64,000 bases of DNA, from the NCBI GenBank assembly GCA_009363875.1, contig CM018691.1, positions 5,518,001 to 5,582,000 of the forward strand. The letters are read 5' to 3'. How positions within the stretch are numbered: the stretch's first letter is position 1; every line of letters starts with the position of its first letter. Below the pieces are notes generated by a model. That model ran no database searches, was not told the origin of the DNA, and was given only the letters and a program-made list of their open reading frames with translations. Below are positions 33,488-44,422 of the stretch, piece after piece. The DNA comes from Mikania micrantha. Taxonomy: Eukaryota > Streptophyta > Magnoliopsida > Asterales > Asteraceae. The translations under genes and the position numbers were made by a program.

Positions 33488-35550
33488 TGTGACGATTGCG
33501 TACGAGAAATCCGGCAAAAATGACGTAAGCACATTTGATCGTGCTTGAAATCCACGAGGATTTAGCAACTTTTGTTAATGGGGATTGATAGAATATGAAA
33601 AATGATGAACGTGGGCGAAAACCGTGCGCAAAACGGAGTTCGTATGCTCCCGGAATCGCGAAACGAAGTTTGGAACAAAAAATGATGTGCTGATGACGTG
33701 GGGCGCTACGCCTGGCGCCAGGCTGCGAAGCCAGGCGATGCGCGCGGCCCTTATGTCGGCAGAAAACTTGGTTTTTGAAGCCAGAACGTGTAGAAACTTG
33801 CAGAATTCACCATTTTCGTCCCTGCTCGACCCTTAGACGCAAATTTCATCTCAAAACTCTTCCAAGCTTCATTTCAAAGGCTTTTGATCATCCGGATCAT
33901 TCCAAGAAACATATATACAAGTCCCGATCGCTGTTTTAACCGCAGAAACTCGTCAGAACAGGTAACGGTTCGTTTTAACCTTCTAGTTTGATTTTGATTG
34001 ATTAGATTTTGATTTTGAACGTAATGAGATAGTTATGATTGTTGATTATTGCCTAGATGATGGCTAGGATTGATTATAAACAAAGAACATGAAGTTCTAA
34101 CGGTTAAATTCTTGTTTTGATCCGTTGTAATGCCCGATTTTCATGAAATCATAACTATGATTATAATGGTTTAAACCATTTGATTGTAACAATGTAGGTG
34201 ATTAGTTTGATTAATCTTTGAAATGCAAAGATTAAATCTAAGTGTTTCAAACTAATCATAATCATTAACATACTCATTGGAACGATTATCTGATGTTTTC
34301 GATAACAGTCAGATCAGTATGTTAAACATGGTTATTATACTTATTATGATACTACATTGTGATATTTCATGATATTTGGGTAATCACTAACAAGGATTAA
34401 TCATTTCTAAGCCATTAAATCATCTAAAAATTGTCTTAGTATTATAATCAACAATATTAACTATTTGATTAATCCGAGATTATTTAGATTAATCAAGAGG
34501 GTCATCAACATTGTATTAGGAATCTAATGCAATGTAGGTTCCTACATTATCATACATTGTATGATATAATATTAAATTAATTAATTATATAATTAATATC
34601 GAGTTGATGATTTATTAAGCAATGTCTTTGACATTGAACGTTCAGAAAGATCTAATCAGTAAACTAGAACATAAATAACTCGTTAAAAATAACTAAATGC
34701 AGAATTACTCTTTATTATCTATTGGAAGATATTCTGCTATCATTATATCATCAGGTGAGTTTCGTACAAACCCTTTTTATTTTTAATCTTTTATAAACAT
34801 CGGGGTAACACTGCAAACTGTTGACTGAATATATGATATGATTCAATGATATCTGTGTGATTTCATTAGACTTTTGTGGGATTTCATGGGATTTTGCCTG
34901 TAGACTGAACTCTATCATGGAACTGAAAGTCCTCATTCTTGAACTGTATCTAGTGAACCCATGTGTGGCCGAACAGAAAACATTGATAGTACTATTGGTT
35001 GACACCCCATTCGCTGGGAGGATTGCATCTCCCCTTGTGTGAATGTTTGTTATCTGCTTCCTGAACTTCTTAATGGTATGATAGACATTAAGATAATGAG
35101 GCACTAAGATATGTACCGACGGGTAATATCTTGAGAACTGAACTAGACGTCCGAAAGGAACTAGATACGGGTCCCATGGTTATCCGGAACTGAACTTTTG
35201 AGAACGTGCTTATCATATCATATTGTTTTAAATTGAACTGTCGATCTCACCAGCTTTGTGCTGACGTTTCAAACTTAAATCTTTTTGCAGGAAGACAGTG
35301 ACACTCGGTGAGGCAGCACTTCAAACACTAGTAATTAAATAAGTCAGTTGTGTAGTAAACTTAGTTGTAAATTATGATACTGATTGTAATGACGAAACCC
35401 TGTATTGTAATTATTTTAAGTTAATCTGTGTGCTTATGATATCGGTTCAAGTAAGTCACCCCTCACCTCGGAGACATCACCACTATGCTTCCGCAACCGG
35501 TTCAGTGACGTCAGGTCAGACACGAGGTGACGAGGGGTGGGGGTGTGACA
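33488..35550 (+). repeat. 5' LTR of element B
   Basis: Starts TGTGACGATTGCG and ends GGGGGTGTGACA. Candidate TATA (catatatac) at 33910-33918. Donor-like sites AACAG/GTAACG near 33960 and ATCAG/GTGAGT near 34753, and an acceptor-like tttttgcag/g near 35290. Frames inside are not supported as genes. Confidence 0.95.
33912..33918 (+). promoter_or_regulatory. Candidate TATA box of LTR B
   Basis: tatatac about 420 bases into the LTR, followed within 50 bases by a donor-like AACAG/GTAACG. The identical copy is in the 3' LTR. Confidence 0.4.
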
Positions 35551-35553
35551 GGG

Positions 35554-35566
35554 TGGTATCAGAGCC
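35554..35566 (+). other. Primer binding site of element B
   Basis: tggtatcagagcc three bases after the LTR end, complementary to initiator tRNA-Met. Confidence 0.95.
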
Positions 35567-35907
35567 ACAGGTTATAGAGAATTAGGTTGACTTAGAGACC
35601 TAGACTATAACCATAGGCTCGTATAGTAACACAGAGAGCACCGAACATTACAATTGAACAAAACTTGTTTTTGAATTAAGCCAGAATAATCAAGTAGTAC
35701 AAATTACAGTTTTGACTGGCCAGCACAACTGGAATTTGCAATACTTGTGTGTTCTAGTTTACTTTAATTCAAGCAGAACCTCAATAACTATAAAGACGAA
35801 TAGTTGTGTTAGTATAGGGAAAACGTCGGACATCATGTGTATGTTGAATGTTATTATTCAATATATTTTTTTCATGATACTGATTCGAGTATTCTGTTTA
35901 TACAGTG

Positions 35908-36606
35908 ATGGCAGACCAAGGAGAGAGATACATTTATCAGCGGTTTCCTTACGTGATACTAGACGATACCCCGAGCTCAAGTTCGGGTTCTGACTCCGAT
36001 CCATCGGAGGCATCTGCAGCTGCTTCTCAGGCTGATGCACCAGCACCAGCACCAGCACCAGCACCTGAACCAGCACCTATGCTATCTCCACCGAGAGCTC
36101 CAGCATGGGATGGACTCAGACGTATGCGAGGTCAAGCTCGCAAGACGACAGGTCTTCCTATTAGACGTCAGATGGCGCCTAGGGATGAGCCTGACACTGT
36201 ACATGAGGTAGGAGAGTCCTCACAGCAGGCGGAGTTTAGGGCACAGCTTCGACAGGTGACTTTAGATCTTCAGGGGACTCGAATAGAGTTACAGGAGTCT
36301 CGTGCTATTGGGGAAGATACACGTACCACTGTGTTTGAGATACTCACATCTCATCTGTTGTTGATGGAACAGATGAATGCACTGGATGCTGGCTCGCAAG
36401 CTTGGCGGGCTATGATCGAGGAGAGGATGAGGAGAACCATGATTCAGGGGATGATAGCTGCATTCTGGCAGCGAGTGATAGTGATGAGGGGAGTGATGAT
36501 GGGAGTGCTAGAGGGCATGAGCTTAGAGGCTAGGTTATTATGTGTGGCTATAGGGTTGGTCATTATAGCCATGGTGTTGGACGGATTATGGTACTTTCTG
36601 CGATGA
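35908..36606 (+). CDS. Unrecognised 232-aa ORF upstream of gag in element B
   Basis: ATG 35908, stop 36604-36606. I do not recognise it. Visible parts: N-terminus MADQGERYIYQRF; an acidic Ser/Asp run (about residues 21-36); a Pro-Ala repeat (APAPAPAPEPAP, about 46-57); a basic stretch (RRMRGQARKTTGLPIRR); a charged heptad-like segment (about 108-155) that could form a coiled coil; and a C-terminal hydrophobic span (LLCVAIGLVIIAMVLDGLWYF) that could be a membrane anchor. It has no zinc knuckle, protease or envelope signature. It is intact, GC-richer than the flanks, and preceded by an acceptor-like ctgtttatacag. Related element A has no counterpart in its shorter leader. Possible readings: accessory protein, duplicated N-terminal gag piece or captured host exon. 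Confidence 0.7.
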   Translation: MADQGERYIYQRFPYVILDDTPSSSSGSDSDPSEASAAASQADAPAPAPAPAPEPAPMLSPPRAPAWDGLRRMRGQARKTTGLPIRRQMAPRDEPDTVHEVGESSQQAEFRAQLRQVTLDLQGTRIELQESRAIGEDTRTTVFEILTSHLLLMEQMNALDAGSQAWRAMIEERMRRTMIQGMIAAFWQRVIVMRGVMMGVLEGMSLEARLLCVAIGLVIIAMVLDGLWYFLR

Positions 36607-36944
36607 GGGTTGATTGGAGGCGGAACAGTTGTGACTTTATTGTACATATGATGTGATATAGTGTGATCAGTAGTTGTGAGAGAGGGATATTTTGGTATAA
36701 ATAGATCCCGAGTTTGTGAGTTGTAGTGTATGATGTTGTTAGGTTGGTATATTATGACGTTTGGTTGTATCGAAACTTGGTATGTATAAAACTATGGTAC
36801 TGTAATATATGGGTGTTTTTGTATATCTGTTTGTACAATGAACTTTGTGTGTGAACTATAATTAATTTTTCTGTGTGAAAACATAACCGTATGCGAACGA
36901 ATTAATATGAGAACATGTCAAACTAATATATATATTTCGCTGAA
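36607..36944 (+). other. Element B leader between the extra ORF and the hairpins
   Basis: G/T-rich untranslated sequence with no frame. Confidence 0.5.
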
Positions 36945-37234
36945 ATACAGTACGGGAGCAATACTGTATGCGAATATATCGAAATAAAATATATATTTTG
37001 CTGAAATACAGTACGGAGCAATACTGTATGCAAATATATCTGTAACTTAAGTACAGTACGAGAGCCATACTGTACGAGAACATGTCTGAATTGTGAACGT
37101 ATCTAATAGTGAACATGTCTGTAACCAAAGTACAGTACGAGAGCCATACTGTACGAGAACATGTCTAAATTGTGAACGTGCCTGAATTGTGAATGTGTCT
37201 GTAACTTAAGTACAGTACGAGAGCCATACTGTAC
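36945..37234 (+). repeat. Five-copy hairpin array in element B
   Basis: Each copy is an 8-bp perfect inverted repeat with an 8-9-base loop: 36945-36969, 37006-37029, 37051-37075, 37130-37154, 37210-37234. Copies 1-2 have ATACAGTA/TACTGTAT and copies 3-5 have GTACAGTA/TACTGTAC, so the outer pair switches from A-T to G-C with both sides changed. Loops are cggRagcaa or cgagagcca-like. Between copies are gaacatgtctg repeats. Confidence 0.85.
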
Positions 37235-37558
37235 GAGAACTTAATGTATGAACTGAGAACATATCCTAGTCCTGTATGAACATATCTTTAAAAACATGTG
37301 TTGCAATGCAATGAGCTGGGTAAGACTCTAACATGTTTTTGAAATAACAGGACTAAGTATAACTACGAATAATTGTGTGATCTGTGTGTAATGTGAACAT
37401 GTCTGGACTGAATTCATGTAGTTATACTGTATTCTTATAATCACCTTTTAATACAACTTTTCAGTGTAACTGAATGGGATTGTATTTATGTGATAGAACG
37501 GGTTATATCTTTAATGTTCTTGAACTGACCTGAGTTTTGTCTGCTTGTGAGCAGAATA
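37235..37558 (+). other. Element B leader just before gag
   Basis: AT-rich. It ends with a pyrimidine-biased stretch and gtgagcag/aataATG, an acceptor-like site a few bases before the gag start. Confidence 0.5.
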
Positions 37559-38691
37559 ATGGCTCCTAAACAAGGTCGACCAGCTAAGAGAGCTACTCAG
37601 AACATTACAAACCCTGAACCGAATCAAATTCCAACTTTGAATGTTGACTCAAATCCGGATCCGCATGTTAATCCGGAAGCGAACGTAGTTCCACCTGGGA
37701 ACTTGGAAACGCATACTACTCCACCAGTGAACCCTGGAGCAGGCATTGTTCCACCTGCTGGTACAAGCGGATCTGAAACAAATGAGGCTATGATAGCTCG
37801 TATTGTGCGTGAACAACTATCTGCTTGTGGTGTTCTGACACAACACCAACCACATATCACTGCAGGTTCTGGTGGGGAACACGATCATGTTGAACATAAT
37901 GCTACTGGTGGTCAAGTTGAAACTCATACCACTATCGGTACAACTACTATTGTTCCTGATCCACCCCGACAGGGATGTACTTACAAGTATTTTGCTTCCT
38001 GTAACCCTCCTACTTTTACTGGCAAAGAAGGAGCGGCTGGTCTAATAAGGTGGATTGAGGAAATGGAAACGAAGCTCAAAATCAGTCAGTGTTTGGAGGA
38101 GCATAAGGTGTCTTATGCTGCCTGTTCTTTGAAAGATTCTGCTTTGACCTGGTGGAATACCCAGGCCAAGACTTTGGGTTCAGCCACAGTTGACTCGATG
38201 AGCTGGAACGATTTCAAAACTCTGATTAGATCAGAGTACTGTCCCATCACTGAAATTCAAAAACTCCAGGAAGAATTCTGGAATCACTCGATGATCGGTG
38301 CTGACTGTCTTGCTTACACCGATCGTTTTCATGAACTTACTTGTTTACTTCCCGACATGTTTCCTACGGAAGCTGCTTTAATCGAGAAGTACATTAAGGG
38401 TCTGATTCCTCAGATACGAGGAATGGTGACTGCTGCTGAACCTACAACCCTGAAACATACGATTCTTTTGACCACTAAGCTTACCAATGAGGCGGTAAGG
38501 AGTGGTACTCTGTCTTTGAAACCTCAGACGGTTCATAATCGTAGTGATGTCGGTACCTCGAATGTGTCAAAAGGTACCAAACGAAAGTGGTTTGGCAAAA
38601 CCAAGGCGAAGGCTCCGGCTGAGATCACCCAGAGCAAGCCAACTGTGAAAAACTATGGTGCAAATGTTCCTGAGAGGAAAACTTATACTGG
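37559..38691 (+). CDS. Gag (5' part of gag-pol) of element B, interrupted by element C
   Basis: ATG 37559 (MAPKQGRPAKRATQ). A GTG twelve bases upstream opens the same frame but is not a likely plant start. Residues about 1-130 are Pro/Asn-rich. The retrotrans-gag core follows (GAAGLIRWIEEMETKLK, WWNTQAKTLG, MSWNDFKTLIRSEYC). The frame runs into the end of C's LTR after ACT GG and would stop at 38803 after about 37 foreign residues. The rest, starting with the zinc knuckles, is at 46550. Across the empty site the two parts are in one frame and would total 1,576 codons. Confidence 0.95.
38687..38691. repeat. Target duplication actgg of element C, left
   Basis: Repeated at 46545-46549. Confidence 0.95.
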
Positions 38692-40815
38692 TGTCACACC
38701 CCGGGCTCTCGACGGCCCGGGCGCTGCGACCCGAATTGGTTTCATGGATTTGTCTCGGTCAGATTCATTATTCTTTTTAATCAGCGGAAGCGTTGTTCAT
38801 TAATTCATAGTTTTGTAAATAATTCACATGCATAGATGTGAACACCGTTTTCCATGATTTATAAAAAGTTCATACGCATGGGTATGAAGAATCACATTTC
38901 ATCGTTTGTAAATAATTTTCAAAATAACTTTTCAGGATTTTATAAAATTTCATACGCATAGGTATGAACACCATCATTTCATATTATTGTAAACCGGATT
39001 TTCACAAATACACCATTTCAATTCATGTTATAATATCCGGTTTATACATGACTTGGAGGCATAGCTCCAATAGCTCCATGGTCTTACCACAAGATCCTAT
39101 TCAAGGCATCATAGGCCAAGAATCTCTAATCTCGCTTCTCATTTATATTTCATTATTACCTGAAAAGTTTTTGAAAATAAAACGTCAACATAATGTTGGT
39201 GAATACAAATAACAGACTCGATATGTAAGCATAGCATGTTCGGTCCTTTAACCATAATTAATATTGGCCATACTACACATTTAGCAGGTTATTTCACTGA
39301 TCGATACAACCACTGCATACCCTGGCTTGTACTGTCACTGGTTAGGAACAACAGCGGAGTGCGTCTTACAATTGTTCCCTCCAGCCCACAGCCCGTCACT
39401 GGTTAGGTTGCCTGCGGAGTGCGTCTTACGTATAACCTTCCAGCCCACGTTACCAGCCACATATGAGAATTTCACCCATAGCGGATACAATTTGCAAATC
39501 GTACGTATACTAATGGCCTAAATGCTGGTCTAATAGTATCCCTTTATGCGTCAAAGTTAAACATACATGCTCATAAAAATTCATTTATAAATTTAAAAAT
39601 AAGTTAGATATATTCACCTGGATTTTTAGTTGGCAGGGTGATAGCTTTAAACTTGTTATTGTAAATTGGGCAGCGTTTCTGCTTAATATATGCTTATAAC
39701 TGTTCTGCAAAGAATATTTACTTATTTATTTATTTATTTATTATTATTATTATTAATATTATTATTATGATTATTAATATTAATAATAATAATAATATTA
39801 TTATTACGATGATTATAAATATTATTATTATTTTAAGCAAACTAGAAGTTTTAATATATACATAGGGTCGGATCTTAACCCTAACCCTATAAGTTAATAT
39901 CATATTAAATTAATAAATTTATAAATTTAACTAAGAAATTAGATAATATACCTAAACGAACTGATTTCTTAATCTTTGACCGTTTATACTGATCAGCACC
40001 TCCTAGCATCCAGAGCTTCTAACTTGCTTTTTAAAGAGGTGTGTGTGTATGTTTTTATGTATGTGTGATTTCAAACTCCAGTGAATAAATTGTAAGTATT
40101 TATAGGTAAGTTTTCAACTTGCTCTCCAAGGTATTATAAATACGTGTGATCTAATCGACTACATGAATCATCTAAATTTCTTTTGCCTTAAACAAAATTT
40201 GACACGTAAATTTCTTCAATCCAATTTTGAAAGTAAAGTTTGTATTATTTTATTATTATAATTAATTTAGCTTAAATTTTGTTTTTCGGTTATAACTTTT
40301 AAACTATAATGTTTTATAAAATTCTAAAAATACTGCTGGGATCAGCTCATTTTTCTCTACATTTCGACCAAAGTTTCATTAAAAACGGAGAAAGTTTAAT
40401 TATAATATATTTTATTAATTTTAGGTGGTCCCTTATAATATCAACTAACCGAATAAGTATGTCAAAAATTTTTAATAATCATTTTACTCGTTACTTACTA
40501 GTATGTAAGTGTCATATATGTGTATAAAATAACTAGATATTTAAAATTATAATATTGAACAAGATATTTAAAAAAAATAAATATACATGTGTTACACCAT
40601 AGTCATTCGTTTAAACGAACGCTTCAAATCTTAAACGATCATTTCTAATATTAATTTCTCGAATAATCATATTTTATAAGTTAATTATAACTATTTTAAA
40701 TATTATCACGAGACCTTATAATTCAATTGACCGTTTTATTATTGTATTTTTAAATAATAACATTTTAATTATAAATGAAAATAGTTAATTTATATCCTCA
40801 AAACGGGATGTTACA
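38692..40815 (-). repeat. 3' LTR of element C
   Basis: Contains an (ATT/AAT)n tract near 39720-39830. A donor-like CAGGTGAATATATC lies on the minus strand near 39610-39622. The short plus-strand frames here are repeated in the other LTR and are not genes. Confidence 0.93.
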
Positions 40816-40824
40816 TCCTCCTCA
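40816..40824 (-). other. Polypurine tract of element C
   Basis: Minus-strand ggtgaggagga abuts the 3' LTR start TGTAAC. Confidence 0.7.
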
Positions 40825-43800
40825 CCTTTGTTTTAATCTCGTCCTCGAGATTATTGAAACACGTTCGTTATTCATTCTTTTTTTTTTTATTTTCATCTTC
40901 ATACATGTGTCTTTGCGCCTCTTTAATCTGAATTATCGAGTTAACTTGTTATTAAATCCTTAGAGCACGTACTCGTTTTGAGTTCTATGCCTCCTTTCGG
41001 CTTAAGGCATCTACTACCTTATTCGTATTTCTTTTGGGATAGATAATTTCACATTCATAGTTATTTCATGTCTCCATCCTACTTTGTTGTCGCATATTTA
41101 ATTCTTTTTATGATTTGAATTCAAAATTTGTTATAATTGTGTACACTGTCCCTTACAGCAGGATTCACATGTACTGCAAATTATCGTTCCGTGTGCACCC
41201 GCAACGGTAATTTACCTTGCATGATTAACCTACTTCATGAACGTGACACACAAATGAGTTAATTTAGAATTTTATATAATGAATACTTGTCGTATCAAAA
41301 TTGTTGTGGTTTGCAAGATTTTTGGTTTAACTAATTTCAATCAAGTAGATTGAAAAAGTTCTTCTTGTCAAAACCGTAAACCTTGACTCGTTTGGCATTT
41401 TCGGGAAAATGGGTTAGTTTTCCTATTTGAATGATGTTCGAAGTGACATACTTTAACCCACCGAGTTATTACAAGTCCGTCACATGCTTTTAACCAAAGA
41501 TAAAATTTTGAACTCTTATGGTTAGTCTAAACTATGAAATGAACTCAGCAAAGATAATGTCTCCATAAATTCAATGCAAAGATAACGGCGCTTAATTCCA
41601 AATTATGACTTGCATAATTCTTTTACATGAGTTTTTAGTTGACGTGAAACACAAGCAATCACTTTGCTTCGTTGCGTCAATACGCATCCTGATCCTAATT
41701 GAGAAGCATCACAATAAATAGCAAACTCTTCAACACTTTTATGTAATGCTAGGATCGGAGCTGAGTCAACTCATCTTTAAGAATTTTAAAAGATTCATAT
41801 TTCTTAGGAACCCATTCAATTTTTTCTGATTTTCTAGTCAATAAGGAGATTGGAACGACTATTCGGAAGAAATTTTAATGAAATCGATGATAATAATCGA
41901 TTAAGCCTAAATAACTTTGTACTTTCGTAAATAACATGAGGTTCTCCTATTTGGGTATAACCTCTATCTTATATGGATCCCCTTGAATGCGCTGAGCATT
42001 AATAACATGTCCTCGAAATTGTACTTTAGTGAGCCAAAAACCACATTTAGAGAACTTCGCATACAATTTCTCATGTCGTCGTAATTCAAGTAGGGTTTTA
42101 AAATTTTTAGCATGATCCTCATGTGATTTTGAATATATAAGAATACCATCAATTAATATAATGTTGAATTCGTCCAGATAAGTTTGCATATTTGGTTCAT
42201 CATGCTCATAAAGTCAGCTAGAACATTGATAAGTCTAAAAGGCATAACAGTGAACTCATAATACGCATCCCTTGTGCGAAAAGCTGTTTTGGGAACATCT
42301 TTTTCCTAGACTTTCAGTTGATGATATCCTGATCGAAGATAAATCTTAGAAAAATGACAAGCTTCTTTAAGTTGATCAAATAAATGATCAATTCGTGGAA
42401 GTGATACTTGTTTTTTGATAATCGCCTTATTTAGCTTCCTCTAGTCAATGCACATCTGCATCGACCCATCTTTCTTCTTGACAACAAGAATTGGAGCTCC
42501 CCAAGGTGATGAACTAGTTCGAATAAAACCTTTAAGCCAATAGCTCATACAATTGTTTCTTGAACTATTTCATCTTAGTCAATGCCAACCTATTGGGGGA
42601 TTTAGCAATTGTAGTCATACATGGTACCAACTTGATATTGAATTTATTTCTCAATCTGATGGTAAATCAGACAATTAATCTGGAAAAACGTCAGTATAAT
42701 AAACTACAATCAGTACTTTTTCTAATTTCTTCTTTTCTTAATCATCAGTAGTAATTGAGATTAGGTAAGCTAAACAAACTTGGGTTTAAACTCTTAGTTG
42801 CATTGATCATAGAAATAATTCTGACATAATTCGTTCGCTTATCTCCCTTGATGATCAATTTTCCTCCCGTTGGAACACTAATTTCAATTGATTTGTTATC
42901 GCATAAGATACAAGACTGGTTTGTAGCTAACCAATCCAATCTGATTACCGCATCAAAACCGACTAACGTCATTGGTAAGAATTTCACAGATATATTTTGC
43001 TTAAAGAGTGTGATCTTATAGTTTACTAGGACCTCATTTATCTTAAATAGATCACCATTAGCGGTTTCTACCAGATAAAGTTTATCTAGTTTAACTAGTG
43101 GTTCTTTTAGAAGCTTACAAAATTCATAATCAATAACACTTTGGTTTGCTCCTGAATCAAACCAAACTTTTGTATAAACATCATTGATACGAAACGTACC
43201 GGTAATGACAGCCGACATATATGCAGCTTCTTTAGCATTAACAACAAAAGCTCTAGTTGTCTTCTTTACATTTTGATTAGTTTTTTTTTTTTTTTTTCCT
43301 GAACCACCATCATCGCTAGTTCCACTCACTTTATTTAATCTAGGGCACTCATCTGGGTAGTGTCACTGTTCATTATTTTTGAAGTGCGTCACCATTTTCT
43401 TTCTTCGGTATTCATTTATTGAATGACCCGCCAACTACATAGCTGAATTGATAACTTAAGGCATCATCGCCCTAATTATATTACGAATTTCACTTTTATC
43501 ATCTAGATATAGTGATTGAAAATGTTTGATTCTGGTGTCACAAGAAGTGGCATCAATCGAGCATATTCAAAGTATTTAGAAAGCAATTCTTGATGCCTAA
43601 CACCGACCATGAGATGGCTCAAAAATTTCCACTCAATCTTTTCTTTTTCATTCATTAGGCACAATTTTCTAGTTACCAACTCCCGAAAGTTTTTCCCGGG
43701 TCATAGTGTATACTTGGTTTCTACCATTGGTATGAATAGTGAAATTCCACCATTCTAAAGCTACGTCTTTAAGTGAAATTCAAAGTATATTCAATCATAT

Positions 43801-44400
43801 ATTCTTTGGAACATTTGCTAATGGAAAGTACCCCCTCAATATTTTCAATCCATCTTAATACTACGACAACTCCTTTCGTTCTAGTGAGCTTTGGAGGTTT
43901 CAAGATTGGAATGTTTTATACTAACATTCGCTAGTTTTGGATTGTTTCAAACTAAAAGATTCTAAATTTTGAATTTTCATTTTTCATTTTTGATGCATCG
44001 TTTTCTTCTGTTGTTGTTTTCATAAGATTCGAATTTTCATCATTTTTTTTTAGCGATTATTGACAGAATCGCATCTTTTATTCATTCTACAATTATTGAT
44101 TGTATCTCAGTATTATGAGTCACGGTTTCAATAATATCCGTGTGTTCCTTTTTGCCCATGTGTTTTAACAGAAGGTTCATTATTATTTACATTTCTAGAC
44201 ATTGTCTATCAAATATGATATTTGACAAGGTCTTAAAAACAATTCATCATAATTTAGGTCATAGGCTATCATCAAGATTCACCCAGTTATTTCAATCATT
44301 CTTAGTATTTCAAGAATACTATTCTACCTATTCCTTTGATAAGCACTTATCTTAATATGGTTAAAGCTTAGATACAATCTTTAGTACCTATTTCGCTAAA
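40825..44400 (-). pseudogene. Decayed gag-pol of element C, integrase missing
   Basis: Minus strand. Gag remnants about 44400-43400. Protease block 43329-42745 (WFDSGANQSVID, MTLVGFDAVIRLDWL). RT pieces 42540-41947, with ILIDGILIYSK where the YxDD box should be (second Asp now Gly) and LYAKFSKCGFWL. RNase H traces to about 41050. Between there and the LTR only about 230 bases remain, so integrase and chromodomain are absent. Many stops and frameshifts throughout. Confidence 0.88.
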
Positions 44401-44407
44401 ACCAGGA

Positions 44408-44419
44408 GCTCTGATACCA
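44408..44419 (-). other. Primer binding site of element C
   Basis: gctctgatacca, i.e. TGGTATCAGAGC on the minus strand, three bases from the LTR. Confidence 0.92.
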
Positions 44420-44422
44420 ACC

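Noticed and set aside
33624..35104. Frames in LTR B (70, 117, 61 codons) repeated at 50347-51827
   Set aside because: Repeated only because LTRs are duplicated. No domain, and they overlap the presumed leader and splice region.
39720..39830. (ATT)n tract and nearby ttaaccctaaccct as a possible telomeric remnant
   Set aside because: Only two CCCTAA-like units occur, and the segment is duplicated as part of LTR C.
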